Shown in pieces: positions 33,431 through 45,060 of a stretch of 64,000 nt of DNA. The translations under genes and the position numbers were made by a program. The stretch is from Cepaea hortensis (Eukaryota; Mollusca; Gastropoda; Stylommatophora; Helicidae), in NCBI GenBank assembly GCA_963921405.1, contig OY992885.1, positions 69,641,109-69,705,108 of the forward strand, given 5' to 3'. Every line of letters starts with the position of its first letter. The first letter of the stretch is position 1. A model generated the notes under the pieces. That model did no database searches and was not told the DNA's origin. It saw nothing but the letters and a program-made list of their open reading frames with translations.

Positions 33431-33728
33431 TGTCGTGACAAGTACTCACTCTCTACTATAGTGTCTTGAGAGATATTACTTCTATAGTGTCGTCCCTGGA
33501 GTGAGGGGAATCAACACCCACATTTATTTCAGTTTTCATAGACTATTCTGGATATATCCACCAGAATCCGTCCACAACACTCCCTCAGTCCAAGGACACC
33601 TTCTTCTCACTCTTGCTTACCCCTGGATCATGCCCCCTCTCATTCTTCCCCAACATAACATACTTGACAACTCTAGCCTCAACAAATAAATACAAGAAAT
33701 GTATTAAAGCTAAGAGTATATGTAGGAG

Positions 33729-33765
<37 letters not shown>

Positions 33766-35026
33766 GTGTAGAATGTGTGTCGCATATTCTAAGGTGTATA
33801 TGTAGACATCAGACCACAAAGCTCCGGATCACGGTCTGATCATCATTGTACGAGTTACACCACATCATCACGGGTCGGTAAACAAAAACCTCACCACACG
33901 CCGTGTCCCTCTTGTTCGATGTTGACTCTCTCCGGTAGCCCCTTTGATAACCCAGATACCTGGTCACCAATCACGAATATAGTCTGATATTGATCTGGCA
34001 GCGATCATACACCTTGTTAATAAATGTCTATATGGTTTCGAAACATAAACCTTCCTTGCCTAGTGAAAACAAGTAACATTGTTCCTTGGAAGAAATGATT
34101 CATTCTTACAAGTCCTACCGTGTTCACTATTACACTGTTCTCGTTCTTTGAATTAATTTCTATTAATATTTCACAGGTGGTGTGAAAATGTTACAACACT
34201 CTAATGTTATGTCACTTGTAGTGTGAAAAGCAACACACTAATGTTATTTCACTTGTGGTGTGAAAAGCAACACTAATGTTATTTCTCTTGTAGTGTGAAA
34301 AGCAACACTCTAATGTTATTTCACTTGTAGTGTGAAAATAAAACACGATATTGTTCTTACACCCGTGGTGTGACATAATAACACTCCATTATTTCTTTCA
34401 CGAGTGGTGTGACATAATAAACCCTTTTCTCATGGGCCAAATGCACAGGCCATTGAACAGATCTCCTCGTACCAAGTTCTCCATGATACGAACAATTCAG
34501 CATCTGTTCTTTGAAAACCCGAGGGGAACCTGTGAAAGAGACACAACAGACTCAGTGAGAGCAATCTGATACTGACTCCTATTAGATGAGTGTGGGCTTA
34601 CAGTCTTACTCAGATCCATGACAGTGAACCAATCTCTGTCATGTCAGAGGAGCTCCTCCCCCTGGCCTGAGTTAGGGCAAGACAAGGAAAGACCAATACG
34701 CAAAGTGTAGAACCCCAGTATACCTGTATTGTGCACTCCCGACAACAAGCTTGTTTTTATATATAATCTGGGATTGACCTCGTGACGTCATTCTCCTGTC
34801 AACAACATGTGGCAACCGAATCACGGCGGCGCTTTGCCTTTTATCTTGAGTCTGATCCAAGACAACCGGGAAACTCTTTTCCCGTTTCTCCTGGGAATCA
34901 TCATAAACTAGCGGCACTTTTGATCCGACGGGAAAGTTTCCACTAGTTGCAAACAATTTGTAAGTTCGAATATAGCCTGCCTCTGTTGTTTCATCATCTA
35001 TCGTCAATTATAGTGGTTTCGTGACA
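33431..35026 (-). repeat. 5' LTR of the Gmr1-like element
   Basis: 1,596 bases starting TGTCGTGACA and ending TTTCGTGACA. It contains the same 37-bp repeat array as the 3' LTR and a (GT)n at about 33731-33762, but lacks the insertion seen there. Confidence 0.9.
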
Positions 35027-37125
35027 ACAGAGCACCTCCAAGATGGATTCAGTCGGACGATAAATCCAACCTTTTATAGTTTCAATGGTGGACACACCAT
35101 TACACGAAAGTTCATGACGTCTCAACTGCCAATACACGTTAAACAGCTTGACGCATTTCCCACAGGAAAAACACCGTGCGGCTCTGTTAATATCAACGAT
35201 ATACATGACACAGTTTTCGTGAAGAATGAGATTTAATATATATAGATGTGTACTAGTACTTCTAATTTTCGGTACCAGATGTTCCTCTTCAGTGAATGCA
35301 AACACATTTATTCTTATTTGATAACATTCTTCCAGCGCAGGTAAATCAACTAACTTGACCCGGGTGAAATGTTTGTGAGATTTCAGTCCTTTATATCGCA
35401 CCCAGTGTTTAAATATTGTTCGTGTGTGTTTTCTAATAACACTGACTGACCCATTTCTGAAACCAGCCAACGCACGGAAAAGCACCTATTATCGTTATAA
35501 GCCTTGCCACATTCGTCATTCTGTAACGTATTAATTAATTTGTTGTGTTTGATGAAGTCAGGAATGGTCATCATACAACAACCATTAGGAAACTCTACCA
35601 GTTTATAAGCGTAAAAAGTGATACTTGGTATTGATTCGACATAGTATTTAGTATCTGGTTGGGTTAGTGTCGCTGAATTGAACAAATCAACAGTGTTTAG
35701 GTTGGTCACAAACGCCTCGAAATCAGACCTATTGTTCACTTTTTTTTAAAATTCATATATCCTTTTACAGGACATCGCTGTCAACAGCAGCATCTTTCAG
35801 CTGTCTGTTGATCTCTTGGCAAGATTACGCTCAGTAGTTTGCCATTGCTTTCTGAGCGGCCAGCTCAGTTATCCCGCAAGTCACCAGCGGGGGTCGAACC
35901 CAGCTTTCGCCCGCTACGAAACTCTGCGTGATAAACGGGATTACTGAGAAAGTGTTGTAACCCCTCGGCCTGAGAGACCGGCTATTGTTCACTAAAAAAC
36001 GTAAATTGAACAATGTCGAATTATTTGGGCTTGCATGGTAGAAACGTAGGGCTTGTGTCTCTCGATGTCTCAAGACTGAATGCAGACTGGCGATTATTTT
36101 GAAGCGTGAGCTTTGAGCATTGAAGAGTGGGAATAAGTGAGAGCGCCAATCTGTCGTTGTGTGAGTATCTGGTCTGTTAAAAAAATGTCCATTCAGATAG
36201 ATAGCGGCGTATCATATGTGTGATCTAATCGTGGCCCAAGGTTCATTGTACACAACCCAAACATCCGGGGGTAATTTCTGTAATGAAAGATATTTACTAG
36301 CTGTTGATGATGCGTCACTCGTTGTGGTATGGGATGACAGTTGCTCACTTGTCGACAAGGCACATTGTGTTGCTGATGATGATGCATCATTCGGTATGGT
36401 ACTAGATAATAGCTGACCATGTGTCGACAAGCCACTTGGTGTTACTGATGATGATGCGTCACTCACTGTGGTAAGTTATGATAACTGAACACTTGTCGAC
36501 AGGCCACTCGATGTTGATGCTGATGTGTTAACAATAGAGGTTATTGGTTCTTCGTCACTCGGTAAGGTACTAGATGATGATAGTTGACCATTGTTACTAC
36601 GTGACACGTTATCGCCCACGTCATCCAACAAGACACCTAATTTTGATAGCTGAATATTTGTCAACAAGGCACCTGCTGTTGGTAACTGCTCATATGTGTT
36701 CGGCAAGACATGAGCACCCTCGCCACCCGACAAGACACTGGATGCTGATTGGTTTGTCATGGTAGCTGGTAGTGTTTGAGTGTCTGTAACTTACGACACT
36801 CTGTCATTCGATGCTTGTTGCTTAGTTGACTTCCTTTTACCCGTAGGTTGTTCAGCTGTGGTCGGGTCTCTCTTTCTCTTGCGGCTTGTGGTTTGCTGAT
36901 TATTAGTAGACACGCCGCTAGATGATGACTGCATGGTCGAGACATCACTGAATACTAGTTCATGCTCAGCCTTTATGTACCTCCGTAAATTATCGTATCT
37001 CTTGTAATTACGATCGCAAAAATCGCAATTAAAAACATCTCCAGAATGAGTAGTCGCAACATGTCGTAATAAAGCATCAGGACATGTAAAGATTTTATTA
37101 TAGAGAGTACATGTATGTTTCTGCG
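35027..37125 (-). pseudogene. Polinton DNA polymerase gene, N-terminal part with zinc fingers and Ser-rich repeats
   Basis: On the minus strand, from 37125: two degenerate C2H2 fingers (CTLYNKIFTCPDALLRH, second Cys replaced by Tyr, and CDFCDRNYKRYDNLRRY), a basic stretch SRKRKRDP that could be a nuclear-localisation signal, a Ser/Thr-rich region with about three copies of a 24-residue repeat (LSTSEQLSS, SDASS), then TTDWRSHLFPLFNAQSS, FYAYKLVEFPNGCC, CFSCGKCVKLFNVYW and IYRPTESILEVL. In-frame stops lie at about 36797, 36476 and 36212, and a frameshift near 35485. The frame ends at the ACAGA duplication and resumes at 25509. A SINE interrupts it at 35741. Linking the zinc-finger part to the polymerase is an inference from continuous frame. 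Confidence 0.7.
35741..35981 (-). repeat. tRNA-derived SINE with 12-bp target-site duplication
   Basis: Flanked by CTATTGTTCACT (35729-35740 and 35982-35993). Minus strand: A box in GGCCGAGGGGTTACAAC (35954-35970), B box GGTTCGACCCC (35890-35900), tail block GTCCTGTAAAAGGATATATG and a short A-rich end. It splits the N-terminal polymerase frame; the flanks join in frame. Confidence 0.9.
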
Positions 37126-37137
37126 TAGCTGACGTTC

Positions 37138-37335
37138 ATGATACACCAAACAGTAGATAAAATGGCCGAACTCTTTGCGAATATTATCCAGGCATACAAT
37201 GAAGAATCAGTTTGTAATACGACGAAATTAGTAGATGTGTTGATTCGTAAACAAACTCAGTTGTTTGACTCTGTTGTAAACAATATTTCAACTGATCAAG
37301 TATACACTGTCTTTGAGTATATCGCAGAGCAATGA
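37138..37335 (+). CDS. Small ORF divergent from the Polinton polymerase
   Basis: 65 codons from an ATG (MIHQTVDKMAELFANIIQ), divergent from the polymerase gene. Predicted helical and acidic, no known domain. The downstream sequence has an acceptor-like TTTTCCCAG at about 37383-37391 before the next ORF, so the two might be exons of one gene. Confidence 0.4.
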   Translation: MIHQTVDKMAELFANIIQAYNEESVCNTTKLVDVLIRKQTQLFDSVVNNISTDQVYTVFEYIAEQ

Positions 37336-37395
37336 TTTTCAGATGAATGCATCGACTGCGGTTGGTTAATAATTTGAATGTCTTTTCCCAGACAT

Positions 37396-37557
37396 ATGAA
37401 TAAGAAAATAGTCAACACCTTGTACAAAAGTGACGTTGATGTCGAACAAATTGTAAACAGGGTCGACCATTCAGCCGCTAAGTATATATTTCAGAAGACA
37501 CGCTTGTTAAATTCTAAGGAATTAGGAAAGCTTTTGAACTTATTATCCATTGAATAA
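37396..37557 (+). CDS. Small ORF of the Polinton
   Basis: 53 codons from an ATG (MNKKIVNTLYKSDVDVEQIV) to TAA, too short for most gene finders. Codon use and helix-forming composition look protein-like. No known domain. It follows the ORF at 37138 by 60 bases on the same strand. Confidence 0.4.
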   Translation: MNKKIVNTLYKSDVDVEQIVNRVDHSAAKYIFQKTRLLNSKELGKLLNLLSIE

Positions 37558-38439
37558 AAACATCCTTCCTCATTGACTGTGAAAATGATAATGACTTTGC
37601 AATCGTTTTGTGACTGCTTTCACTGCTGTCTGCATGTGAGAGCTGTATTTCTGAAATGACCAATATTCTGAGTGACACTGTGAATCAACCAATCAGAGAA
37701 TGGAGAAATAATTAACACCAAATCACAAATGTCATATCTCCTGTAATAACCAACGTTCTGTCTGGGTTACATTGTGAATCAACCAATTAGAGAACGGATA
37801 AATAATTAACACTAAATCACACATGTCAAGTTTCATATATACCCCTTTATCATGTGACCGGAAACCGCACCGACATGGTTCGGTTGTAACCATTAGCCAC
37901 GAGTCCTTGATGTATTTTTATGCTTGCAACCGGAAGCAACATTACCCATGTGACCGGCTGTACACCATTACAACACCGAGATAGAGGGTTGTATCTCTAA
38001 CATACCACTAATGGTATGGTGATATTTTTAAAAACCCCACCCACTACAGACAGTAATAACCGCCATTATAATATACCATTGGTTACTTTACGATAACTAT
38101 ATATCAAAACGTCCCAGGTCTTATGATGATCGGCTTTTCAAATATGTATCGAGTTTGTTGATGGTAGCTCTTCTAACACGTGCCGTCATGTTTACTTTTC
38201 ACTTAAAAAAAAACAAACTAATTTATTACTTTTAGTAATTAAAGTGTTATCTTTTTAAATATACAAAACCGAAAGTAGTTACGTATCCTAACGTGTGAGC
38301 TTTGAAAATGCATTGCCTTAAGGCTTGTTGCGAAGCCACACAAGTGTATATAAGACAGATTTGCAGGTTTATGCCTGATCCCAAAATGCAGATGCATGCA
38401 CACATGACAAACTACTAACTACCATTCAGTTGCATGTTC
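37558..38439. other. Polinton intergenic region with a 90-bp degenerate duplication
   Basis: Bases about 37651-37740 and 37741-37830 are similar; both contain GTGAATCAACCAATCAGAGA-like blocks with CCAAT motifs, followed by a TATATA near 37838. This could be a promoter, but the direction is unclear. ACCGGAA-type motifs recur at 37857-37950. Confidence 0.35.
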
Positions 38440-38990
38440 TTTACAGAATCTCGTTCCCATACCAACCCTTCCAAAAAACTTCTCATCCCAAACAAAGTGT
38501 CCCGCGCCCAATACACCCATCTTCACTTTGGCCTTCCTCTTCCCAGGTATATACCTCTCCATTATTGTTCTTTCCAAACTTTCATGACGTTTCAAGTGAC
38601 CTAATATTTCAATATTCTTGGTTTTATCTCTTTAATAGCCCACCCTCTTCAAAATTCAGCTCTTGAAGTATAGATGAATCTGTTCTTTTCTTTAGGCAAG
38701 ATATTCTTAGAACCCATCTATAAAATTTATATTTAAAAAAAAAATTATGAGCTGTTCAGCTTGTTTAGTAAGTGTCCAGGTCTCACAAGCGTAAGTTGCA
38801 ATGGGAAAGATGCATGCTCTTAAAAATCTAATTTTTTGTTTATTTGTTCTACCTGTCCCACTATAATTTATTAAGTTGTTTTAGTCTTTGAAGAGCAATT
38901 GATAGTCGTCGTTTAATTTCTGTCATTGTGTCACCATTGTTGGTAATAAATGACCAAAGATATTCGAAATTTTCCACCACCTCCATGGTT
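38440..38990 (-). pseudogene. LINE reverse transcriptase remnant, family B, copy 2
   Basis: Same family and orientation as 20775-21830, matching it over the region encoding VEHFEYLG to the 3' end. It is more decayed, with a poly(A) interruption near 38730. Confidence 0.8.
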
Positions 38991-39494
38991 GTTACTGTTT
39001 CTTGGTAAGTTTTGCAGAAGGTAGTTTGCAATTGCTTTCCTTCTGGGCAATTACTGTACTAGTCGGTGGCCACTGTCTCTCCTGATGAGCTCATCTGCCT
39101 TTCGCCGCAGATTGCATAACATAACCAACAACAATCTGACGGCTGTTCTCACAAACCATCCACCTGCTTCCATGACTACACGTGACCCTGATTGGGGGTC
39201 TAAACGGGTACGCCACCTTACTTAAGGGTGTCCCGTAGACTAACGGAGGCGACTTGCATCTCCTTTGATAGGAGATACCCCTACCCCACTAATAGGAATA
39301 ACTACCATACACAAGTACAATTTATACCAGTCTCTCAGAATTGTATCACACACACACACGCACGCACGCACGCACGCACGCGCGCGCGCACACACACACA
39401 CACACACACAACCAGTCATACACATGCTCTCATGGTGACATGTTTACACGATGTCCGATCGTTGTGCTAACATTATAGATCTTAGAGCGGCCAG

Positions 39495-39540
<46 letters not shown>

Positions 39541-39984
39541 ACACACAGGCATATAGGCGGACACGTAGTCATAGATCCCAGAAAACCTGTCATAACAACA
39601 AGTTCATATACAAACTCAACGACAAATAAGCAGATACACGCATGCATACAGATATACAGATAGATATACATGCAGACAGACACATAGACATACAGACAGA
39701 TAGATAGACAGACACACGTGCTTATAGTCATAGCCGCAAATACACTAACGAACACTGACACAAACCATTAACAAGCAACAGCTCATTACACAAAGAGATA
39801 CACGAAACAGCAAACACGTTATGAAAATACGGTCCGGAAGTGTCCCCATCACAACATTACATTCTTACTTTTAAGTGTCAATCCTTGTGCTCAGAACATG
39901 GTGAATTAAATTTAGATTATGATTACTCTGATAATGACATCGAAATTCAATCTGATTATCATGTAAGTGGTTACACATCTATCC
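38991..39984. other. Microsatellite-rich spacer
   Basis: (CA)n/(CACG)n at about 39346-39410, (CA)n at about 39496-39544 and (GACA)-rich sequence at 39660-39715. No gene recognised. 39890-39980 is the 3' UTR of the next LINE and recurs at 50716-50815. Confidence 0.7.
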
Positions 39985-41300
39985 ATCCACCATGTGCGAT
40001 GTCGATAAGCGTGGGCAGTCATGTTCTGCCATCTCACTCGATCACCAGAGTCGTGGATCAGCTCAGTGTTTCTATCTCGACCATGCCACGTGGCCAAGCC
40101 ATCCAGGTATTTACTTCTCGGTCTTCCTCTTTTTCTCTTCCCTTCGATCTTGCTAGTTGTTACCAAGTTCTCCATTGTATTTCTTCTCATAAAATGCCCA
40201 ACAAATTTGGACAATCTACGTCCAATTTCTAAAATCCGTTTACGATTTTCATTAGTTTCTTGTAGGACCTGGTCATTGGATATTTTCTGTCTGCCCATGG
40301 TATTCTTTGGATTTTCCTCAGAAACCACATTTCCACAGCCAGCTGATGTTTTTCAGCTTGACTGCTCATTGACAACGCTTCTCATCGATACAAAAGTATA
40401 TGCTCTATGTAGAACTTCAACACGCTTTTTTCTAATTGCAGTTGATATCTGTGTTTTTTTTTTTACATTGGTCAGTGTGTTTTTCATCTTGCTAAAGGCT
40501 ACATTCGCCGTGGTGATTCTTCTTGTAATCTCTTCAAGGCCTTTCCAAGCAGATATTATGACTGTTCATTGATAAATGTATCGATTCACTTGTTTAAGAA
40601 TATTCCTATTTACTCGTATATCACATTGTGGTATTTCCTTATTCCTAGTGATGACCATAATCTGTGTCTTCATTTTAGTTTAATTCTAACCCTAGTTGTT
40701 CACGGTGTGCAACAAGCGCAGCTACTAAATTTTGCAGATTCTGCTCATTGTCTGCAATCAAGACTGATTCGTTCGCATTTCAATTGTTATTGATGTTACG
40801 TCCTTCAATGATGATTCCTCTCATATCTTTTATGTTTATGAGAATATTTTCACCCTACAGGGAAAAAAGATCTGGAGACATTACACATCCCTGTCTCACG
40901 CCTCTCTTAATAGGCTGATATTGACATATTTCATTATCAATCCTTATGGCAGCTTGTTGTTTCCAATATATGTTTTTAAGAAGTCTAAGGTCTTTCCCAG
41001 CAATTTGTAGATTTACAAGCATATCTACCATGTTGACCAGACGAACTTTTAATCAGATAGCGATGGGAACGCTGGCTGTTGAACGAGGGGACTGAGCACG
41101 TATAGGAATGTCCTGAGTGCAGTGATGTCGGTTCTTAACTCATCTCAACTCAACATCTACCATGTTGACATATCTTACACTATCGAAAGCCTTACACATG
41201 GGACTCTTAAAGCATGCACACCTGTTTTAGTGTTATGTTTTTTTTTCTCTTAAACTTTTATTGAGTGTTGTTTAGAATCATAATGAAAAGAACCAGAAAA
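39985..41300 (-). pseudogene. LINE reverse transcriptase remnant, family A, copy 2
   Basis: Minus strand: KAFDSVRYVNMVD, QPIKRGVRQGCVMSPDLFS, VNRYIY, VLQETNENRK, KFVGHFMRRN and GLATWHGRDR, the same family as 2031-3028. The catalytic YADD box is lost (reads near NANESVL). Frame breaks are numerous. A 117-base insertion (41038-41154) is flanked by a 15-bp repeat ATCTACCATGTTGAC (41023-41037 and 41155-41169). Confidence 0.85.
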
Positions 41301-41319
41301 ATAAATAAATTTTAACAAA

Positions 41320-41711
41320 ATGGAATTTAGTGAAGAACAGTATGGTTTTGTGGAAGGAAAGGGTAGAAGCAACGCAATATATTACGAACACTAAAAGAAT
41401 GGAGAAAATGAAAGACAATTGTTTGTGCTTCATATATTATATTACGGCATTTGCTAAAGTAAAACATGATGAGCTGATTAAAATGTTGGAAGATAACATT
41501 GATGGGAAAAATGTAAGAATAATAAAGAATATATACTGGAACCAAGTAGCAGTAATTAAAAGGGGAAATAAAGAGAGCAAGTAAAAATAGATTAAGCAAG
41601 GAGTACAACAGGGATGTGTCACCCAATCTCTTCTCTCTATATAGCGAAGTTATGAGAAAGATCAAAGAGATGCCAGAAATACTAATTAGAGCATATAAAC
41701 AATATGCAGAT
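41320..41711 (+). pseudogene. LINE reverse transcriptase remnant, 5' piece
   Basis: Plus strand EEQYGFVEGKGR, KVKHDELIKMLED and RIIKNIYW, a family-A-related LINE polymerase. It stops at CAATATGCAGAT, the start of its YADD box, where the LTR element inserted; the rest continues at 49779. Part of it (from 41421) is repeated at 42359-42652. Confidence 0.85.
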
Positions 41712-42353
41712 TGTCATGGGTTAAACGCTGATCTCTGCTTCCTCTCATGATATTGACCCGACGTTTAACCGCTAGAACTGTATGGCTCAGGGGTATGAAC
41801 TGATTCAGTGAAGATGGATGTCAAACACCGACATGTATTGTACAATCACATATAGGACAGCCTCACTATGCTGACTCCAACATAAATCTAACAACAAAGT
41901 CATTCGAGTGAACTGAGATATAATTTATCGCAGGCAACTTCAACAGCAAACGTGAGCGAATGAGCACATCCAGGCTTCAGTCTTTCGCACCGCACTTTCG
42001 CTCTTGCTTATCCATCGCACATCATCTCCCTAGACTGCGTAGATAGTTGGGCACCAAGCTGGCCGCCTGCTATAAGAATAAATGTATGACAAACGCCTAC
42101 CTTCCACTGGAGCCTATCGTGACCAAGCTCCAGCAGCCAATGTCTTTGGCCCAGTCATAATTAGACCCGTGCGCATCAACGTGCGAATACCAGATATGCC
42201 AGCGATCGTGACGCCAGTAGAGCCAGGAGTACCTGTAGTCAATTGCCGGACACAAACTAGAGCGACTTCATGTGGACACCGAGGACTGGCAACAGTATAA
42301 CGGCCGGTATTCTGTGAATGGTGTTGAAGCACATCCTAACGCTGTCTTTGCTG
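41712..42353 (-). repeat. Extra truncated LTR copy from a tandem duplication
   Basis: Nearly identical to the first 642 bases of the LTR at 42653-43466. With the adjoining LINE piece (41421-41711) it forms a unit duplicated at 42359-43291; the only difference noticed is a three-base change at about 42590. It is either a very recent tandem duplication or an assembly artefact. Confidence 0.8.
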
Positions 42354-42652
42354 TCTTTGTTTGTGCTTCATATATTATATTACGGCATTTGCTAAAGTAA
42401 AACATGATGAGCTGATTAAAATGTTGGAAGATAACATTGATGGGAAAAATGTAAGAATAATAAAGAATATATACTGGAACCAAGTAGCAGTAATTAAAAG
42501 GGGAAATAAAGAGAGCAAGTAAAAATAGATTAAGCAAGGAGTACAACAGGGATGTGTCACCCAATCTCTTCTCTCTATATAGCGAAGTTATAATGAGAAA
42601 GATCAAAGAGATGCCAGAAATACTAATTAGAGCATATAAACAATATGCAGAT

Positions 42653-43466
42653 TGTCATGGGTTAAACGCTGATCTCTGCTTCCTCTCATGATATTGACCC
42701 GACGTTTAACCGCTAGAACTGTATGGCTCAGGGGTATGAACTGATTCAGTGAAGATGGATGTCAAACACCGACATGTATTGTACAATCACATATAGGACA
42801 GCCTCACTATGCTGACTCCAACATAAATCTAACAACAAAGTCATTCGAGTGAACTGAGATATAATTTATCGCAGGCAACTTCAACAGCAAACGTGAGCGA
42901 ATGAGCACATCCAGGCTTCAGTCTTTCGCACCGCACTTTCGCTCTTGCTTATCCATCGCACATCATCTCCCTAGACTGCGTAGATAGTTGGGCACCAAGC
43001 TGGCCGCCTGCTATAAGAATAAATGTATGACAAACGCCTACCTTCCACTGGAGCCTATCGTGACCAAGCTCCAGCAGCCAATGTCTTTGGCCCAGTCATA
43101 ATTAGACCCGTGCGCATCAACGTGCGAATACCAGATATGCCAGCGATCGTGACGCCAGTAGAGCCAGGAGTACCTGTAGTCAATTGCCGGACACAAACTA
43201 GAGCGACTTCATGTGGACACCGAGGACTGGCAACAGTATAACGGCCGGTATTCTGTGAATGGTGTTGAAGCACATCCTAACGCTGTCTTTGCTGGATCCC
43301 CACTGGCCACCTAACCGTTACAGTGTTAGGTGACGTATTACAATGACGTCTTCATTGCGTTCAATGTACGTGTCACTACGTGCAATGTTTGTGACACTCT
43401 ATAACTTGCTCTTGATGCGCTAACTCATCAAATAAGTCTTATGCTCCTATCATTTGCTATATGACA
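42653..43466 (-). repeat. 3' LTR of the second LTR element
   Basis: 814 bases, TGTCATGGGTTAAACG to TTTGCTATATGACA on the plus strand. It contains an internal inverted pair GGTTAAACG/CGTTTAACC. The 72-codon frames on either strand of each LTR have no known relatives and are not counted as genes. Confidence 0.9.
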
Positions 43467-44811
43467 GCTTTGCCCTCTCCACAATGAAAATGTTTGTCAT
43501 AACATTTTCCATGTTATCTCGACATGTACGCAAATGATGTCTGCGACGTCAATTACATCAGATTGTGATAGACAACAAATCCAACGTCCTTGGACCTCAG
43601 TTTGTCAACGTGAACCAATCTAGATCGTGGGATATTGAACACCGGACTAAACTACAAGTCCCGAACACCGCCACCTCCTACATTCTATCAATGATCATCG
43701 AGATATTATAGCGTTAAATGCCCGGCTACTTGAAACTAAATCAGGCTCAAACACCGCCAGTTAATATAATAAGAACTGTTATCGCGTATACATGCTGACA
43801 CCTTAAAACTACTAACAGTCTCTGTGACCCCGAGTGCCATTAGTTAAATAAAAACACCGTCCTATGTTGTATACCCAACGATCACATGAACCGTAGTTGA
43901 TAACTGATCCTCCTTGACGTGGATACATATGTCAACACAACTCCAAGCCGACATGGTAAACCATCATTTATCTTTGCTATCCATCATGTCGATAGGGAAC
44001 AACTATTCTCTATATAACTGTGTTCTATATCTGTAATGTGTAGTTCATTATATCTCTCTATATATATCTCTGTATCTGTATCTATATATATATCACAATC
44101 TATATTGTTTCATATATGTATGTGTTATCAATATGTATGTATGTTTGTATTCATTAATTTACTTTCATTCCTTTCTCTTCATTTATCCATCGTGAAAATG
44201 ATATGTATGATGAACAATTAGTTAACACAAACATATTAATGGCATTACGAACTAGACGGACTAGTGTCCGGATAATTAAAATAATAAATATCAACCATCA
44301 AAATAGTTATATATAAAAAATTAAAAAAAATTATAAACACACCATTAAAACAATAAACATTTTCATTTATGAACAATACCATTTAAACTATAACTACATA
44401 ATTTCATCGTAAATCTAAGAACTGTATCTAGTAATTTCTCATGTTTTTACATATAATAAATTTTTTATTTTCTGCCACAATTAAAATTATATTTACAAAC
44501 CACTAATATTATTACACTGGCTTGTCAATGAAAGAAGACTCTTTAATAGTTGCCTTCGAAGTCCACAACCTTAGTAACTTTTCACCTGTCACTCTGAAAT
44601 AATAATAACAATAAGTGACTAATTTACATCTATAATCTCTTTAAAAAAAAATAAATATGTGGCATTTCAGAATGTAGCCACAGTCATGCTACTGTAATAT
44701 TGCATTTATACAATTTAATTGATTAACTCACAGTCATCCTACTGTAATATTGCATTTATACAATTTAATTGATTAACTCACACTAACAAAACAAATATTT
44801 CCATAATTTAT
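43467..44811. other. Internal region of LTR element without recognisable gene
   Basis: AT-rich, many stops in all frames. The integrase would be expected here for a Ty3/gypsy element but no HHCC or DDE motif is visible. Confidence 0.5.
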
Positions 44812-45060
44812 TTATAATCGACTAAGTAAATCCGCTAAATTATTTTCATTAAAAAAAAATGTGCCTAAGAATGTTTGCATGATGTACTGTCTCAGTAGTA
44901 TGGACACAAATGATGAAAGAGAATTCTGAAGACCAAAAGTAAGATATAGGAATTCATATAATCCTAGTGGTGTTGCCATAGGTAATAATGATGAGTGGTG
45001 TTGCAAATGCGGTGATGTGTATTGAATCTTCTGCCATTGATATCTGGTATCTGATATTTG
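44812..45060 (-). pseudogene. Ty3/gypsy reverse transcriptase remnant
   Basis: Minus strand SIHITAFATP in one frame and TPLGLYEFLYLTFGLQNS in the next match the strongly conserved RT block of Ty3/gypsy elements. The rest of RT, including the YxDD box, is not seen; a poly(A) run and stops follow. Confidence 0.65.

Larger units (their letters stand above)
25510..35026 (-). mobile_element. Gmr1-like Ty3/gypsy LTR retrotransposon
   Basis: A 9.5-kb element with LTRs beginning TGTC and ending ACA, flanked by a 5-bp duplication ACAGA (25505-25509 and 35027-35031). On the minus strand the order is 5' LTR, primer-binding site, gag, protease, integrase, reverse transcriptase, RNase H, polypurine tract, 3' LTR. 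Integrase upstream of RT is unlike ordinary Ty3/gypsy and is the hallmark of the Gmr1-like lineage. The pol frame is damaged but close to complete. It interrupts the Polinton polymerase gene. Confidence 0.9.

Noticed and set aside
25510..35026. Apparent integrase-before-RT order caused by rearrangement
   Set aside because: Integrase and RT are joined by an intact linker on the same strand between one primer-binding site and one polypurine tract, so the order appears original.
35741..35981. Possible tRNA gene
   Set aside because: A and B boxes are present but no cloverleaf or acceptor stem; tail and target-site duplication identify a SINE.
36212..36760. Independent Ser-rich secreted protein gene
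   Set aside because: The frame is continuous with the zinc-finger and polymerase-side sequence and contains stops; no signal peptide.
42082..42300. 72-codon ORF present in three LTR copies (also 43023 and 49335)
   Set aside because: It recurs only because the LTR is repeated; it is antisense to the element and has no recognised motif.
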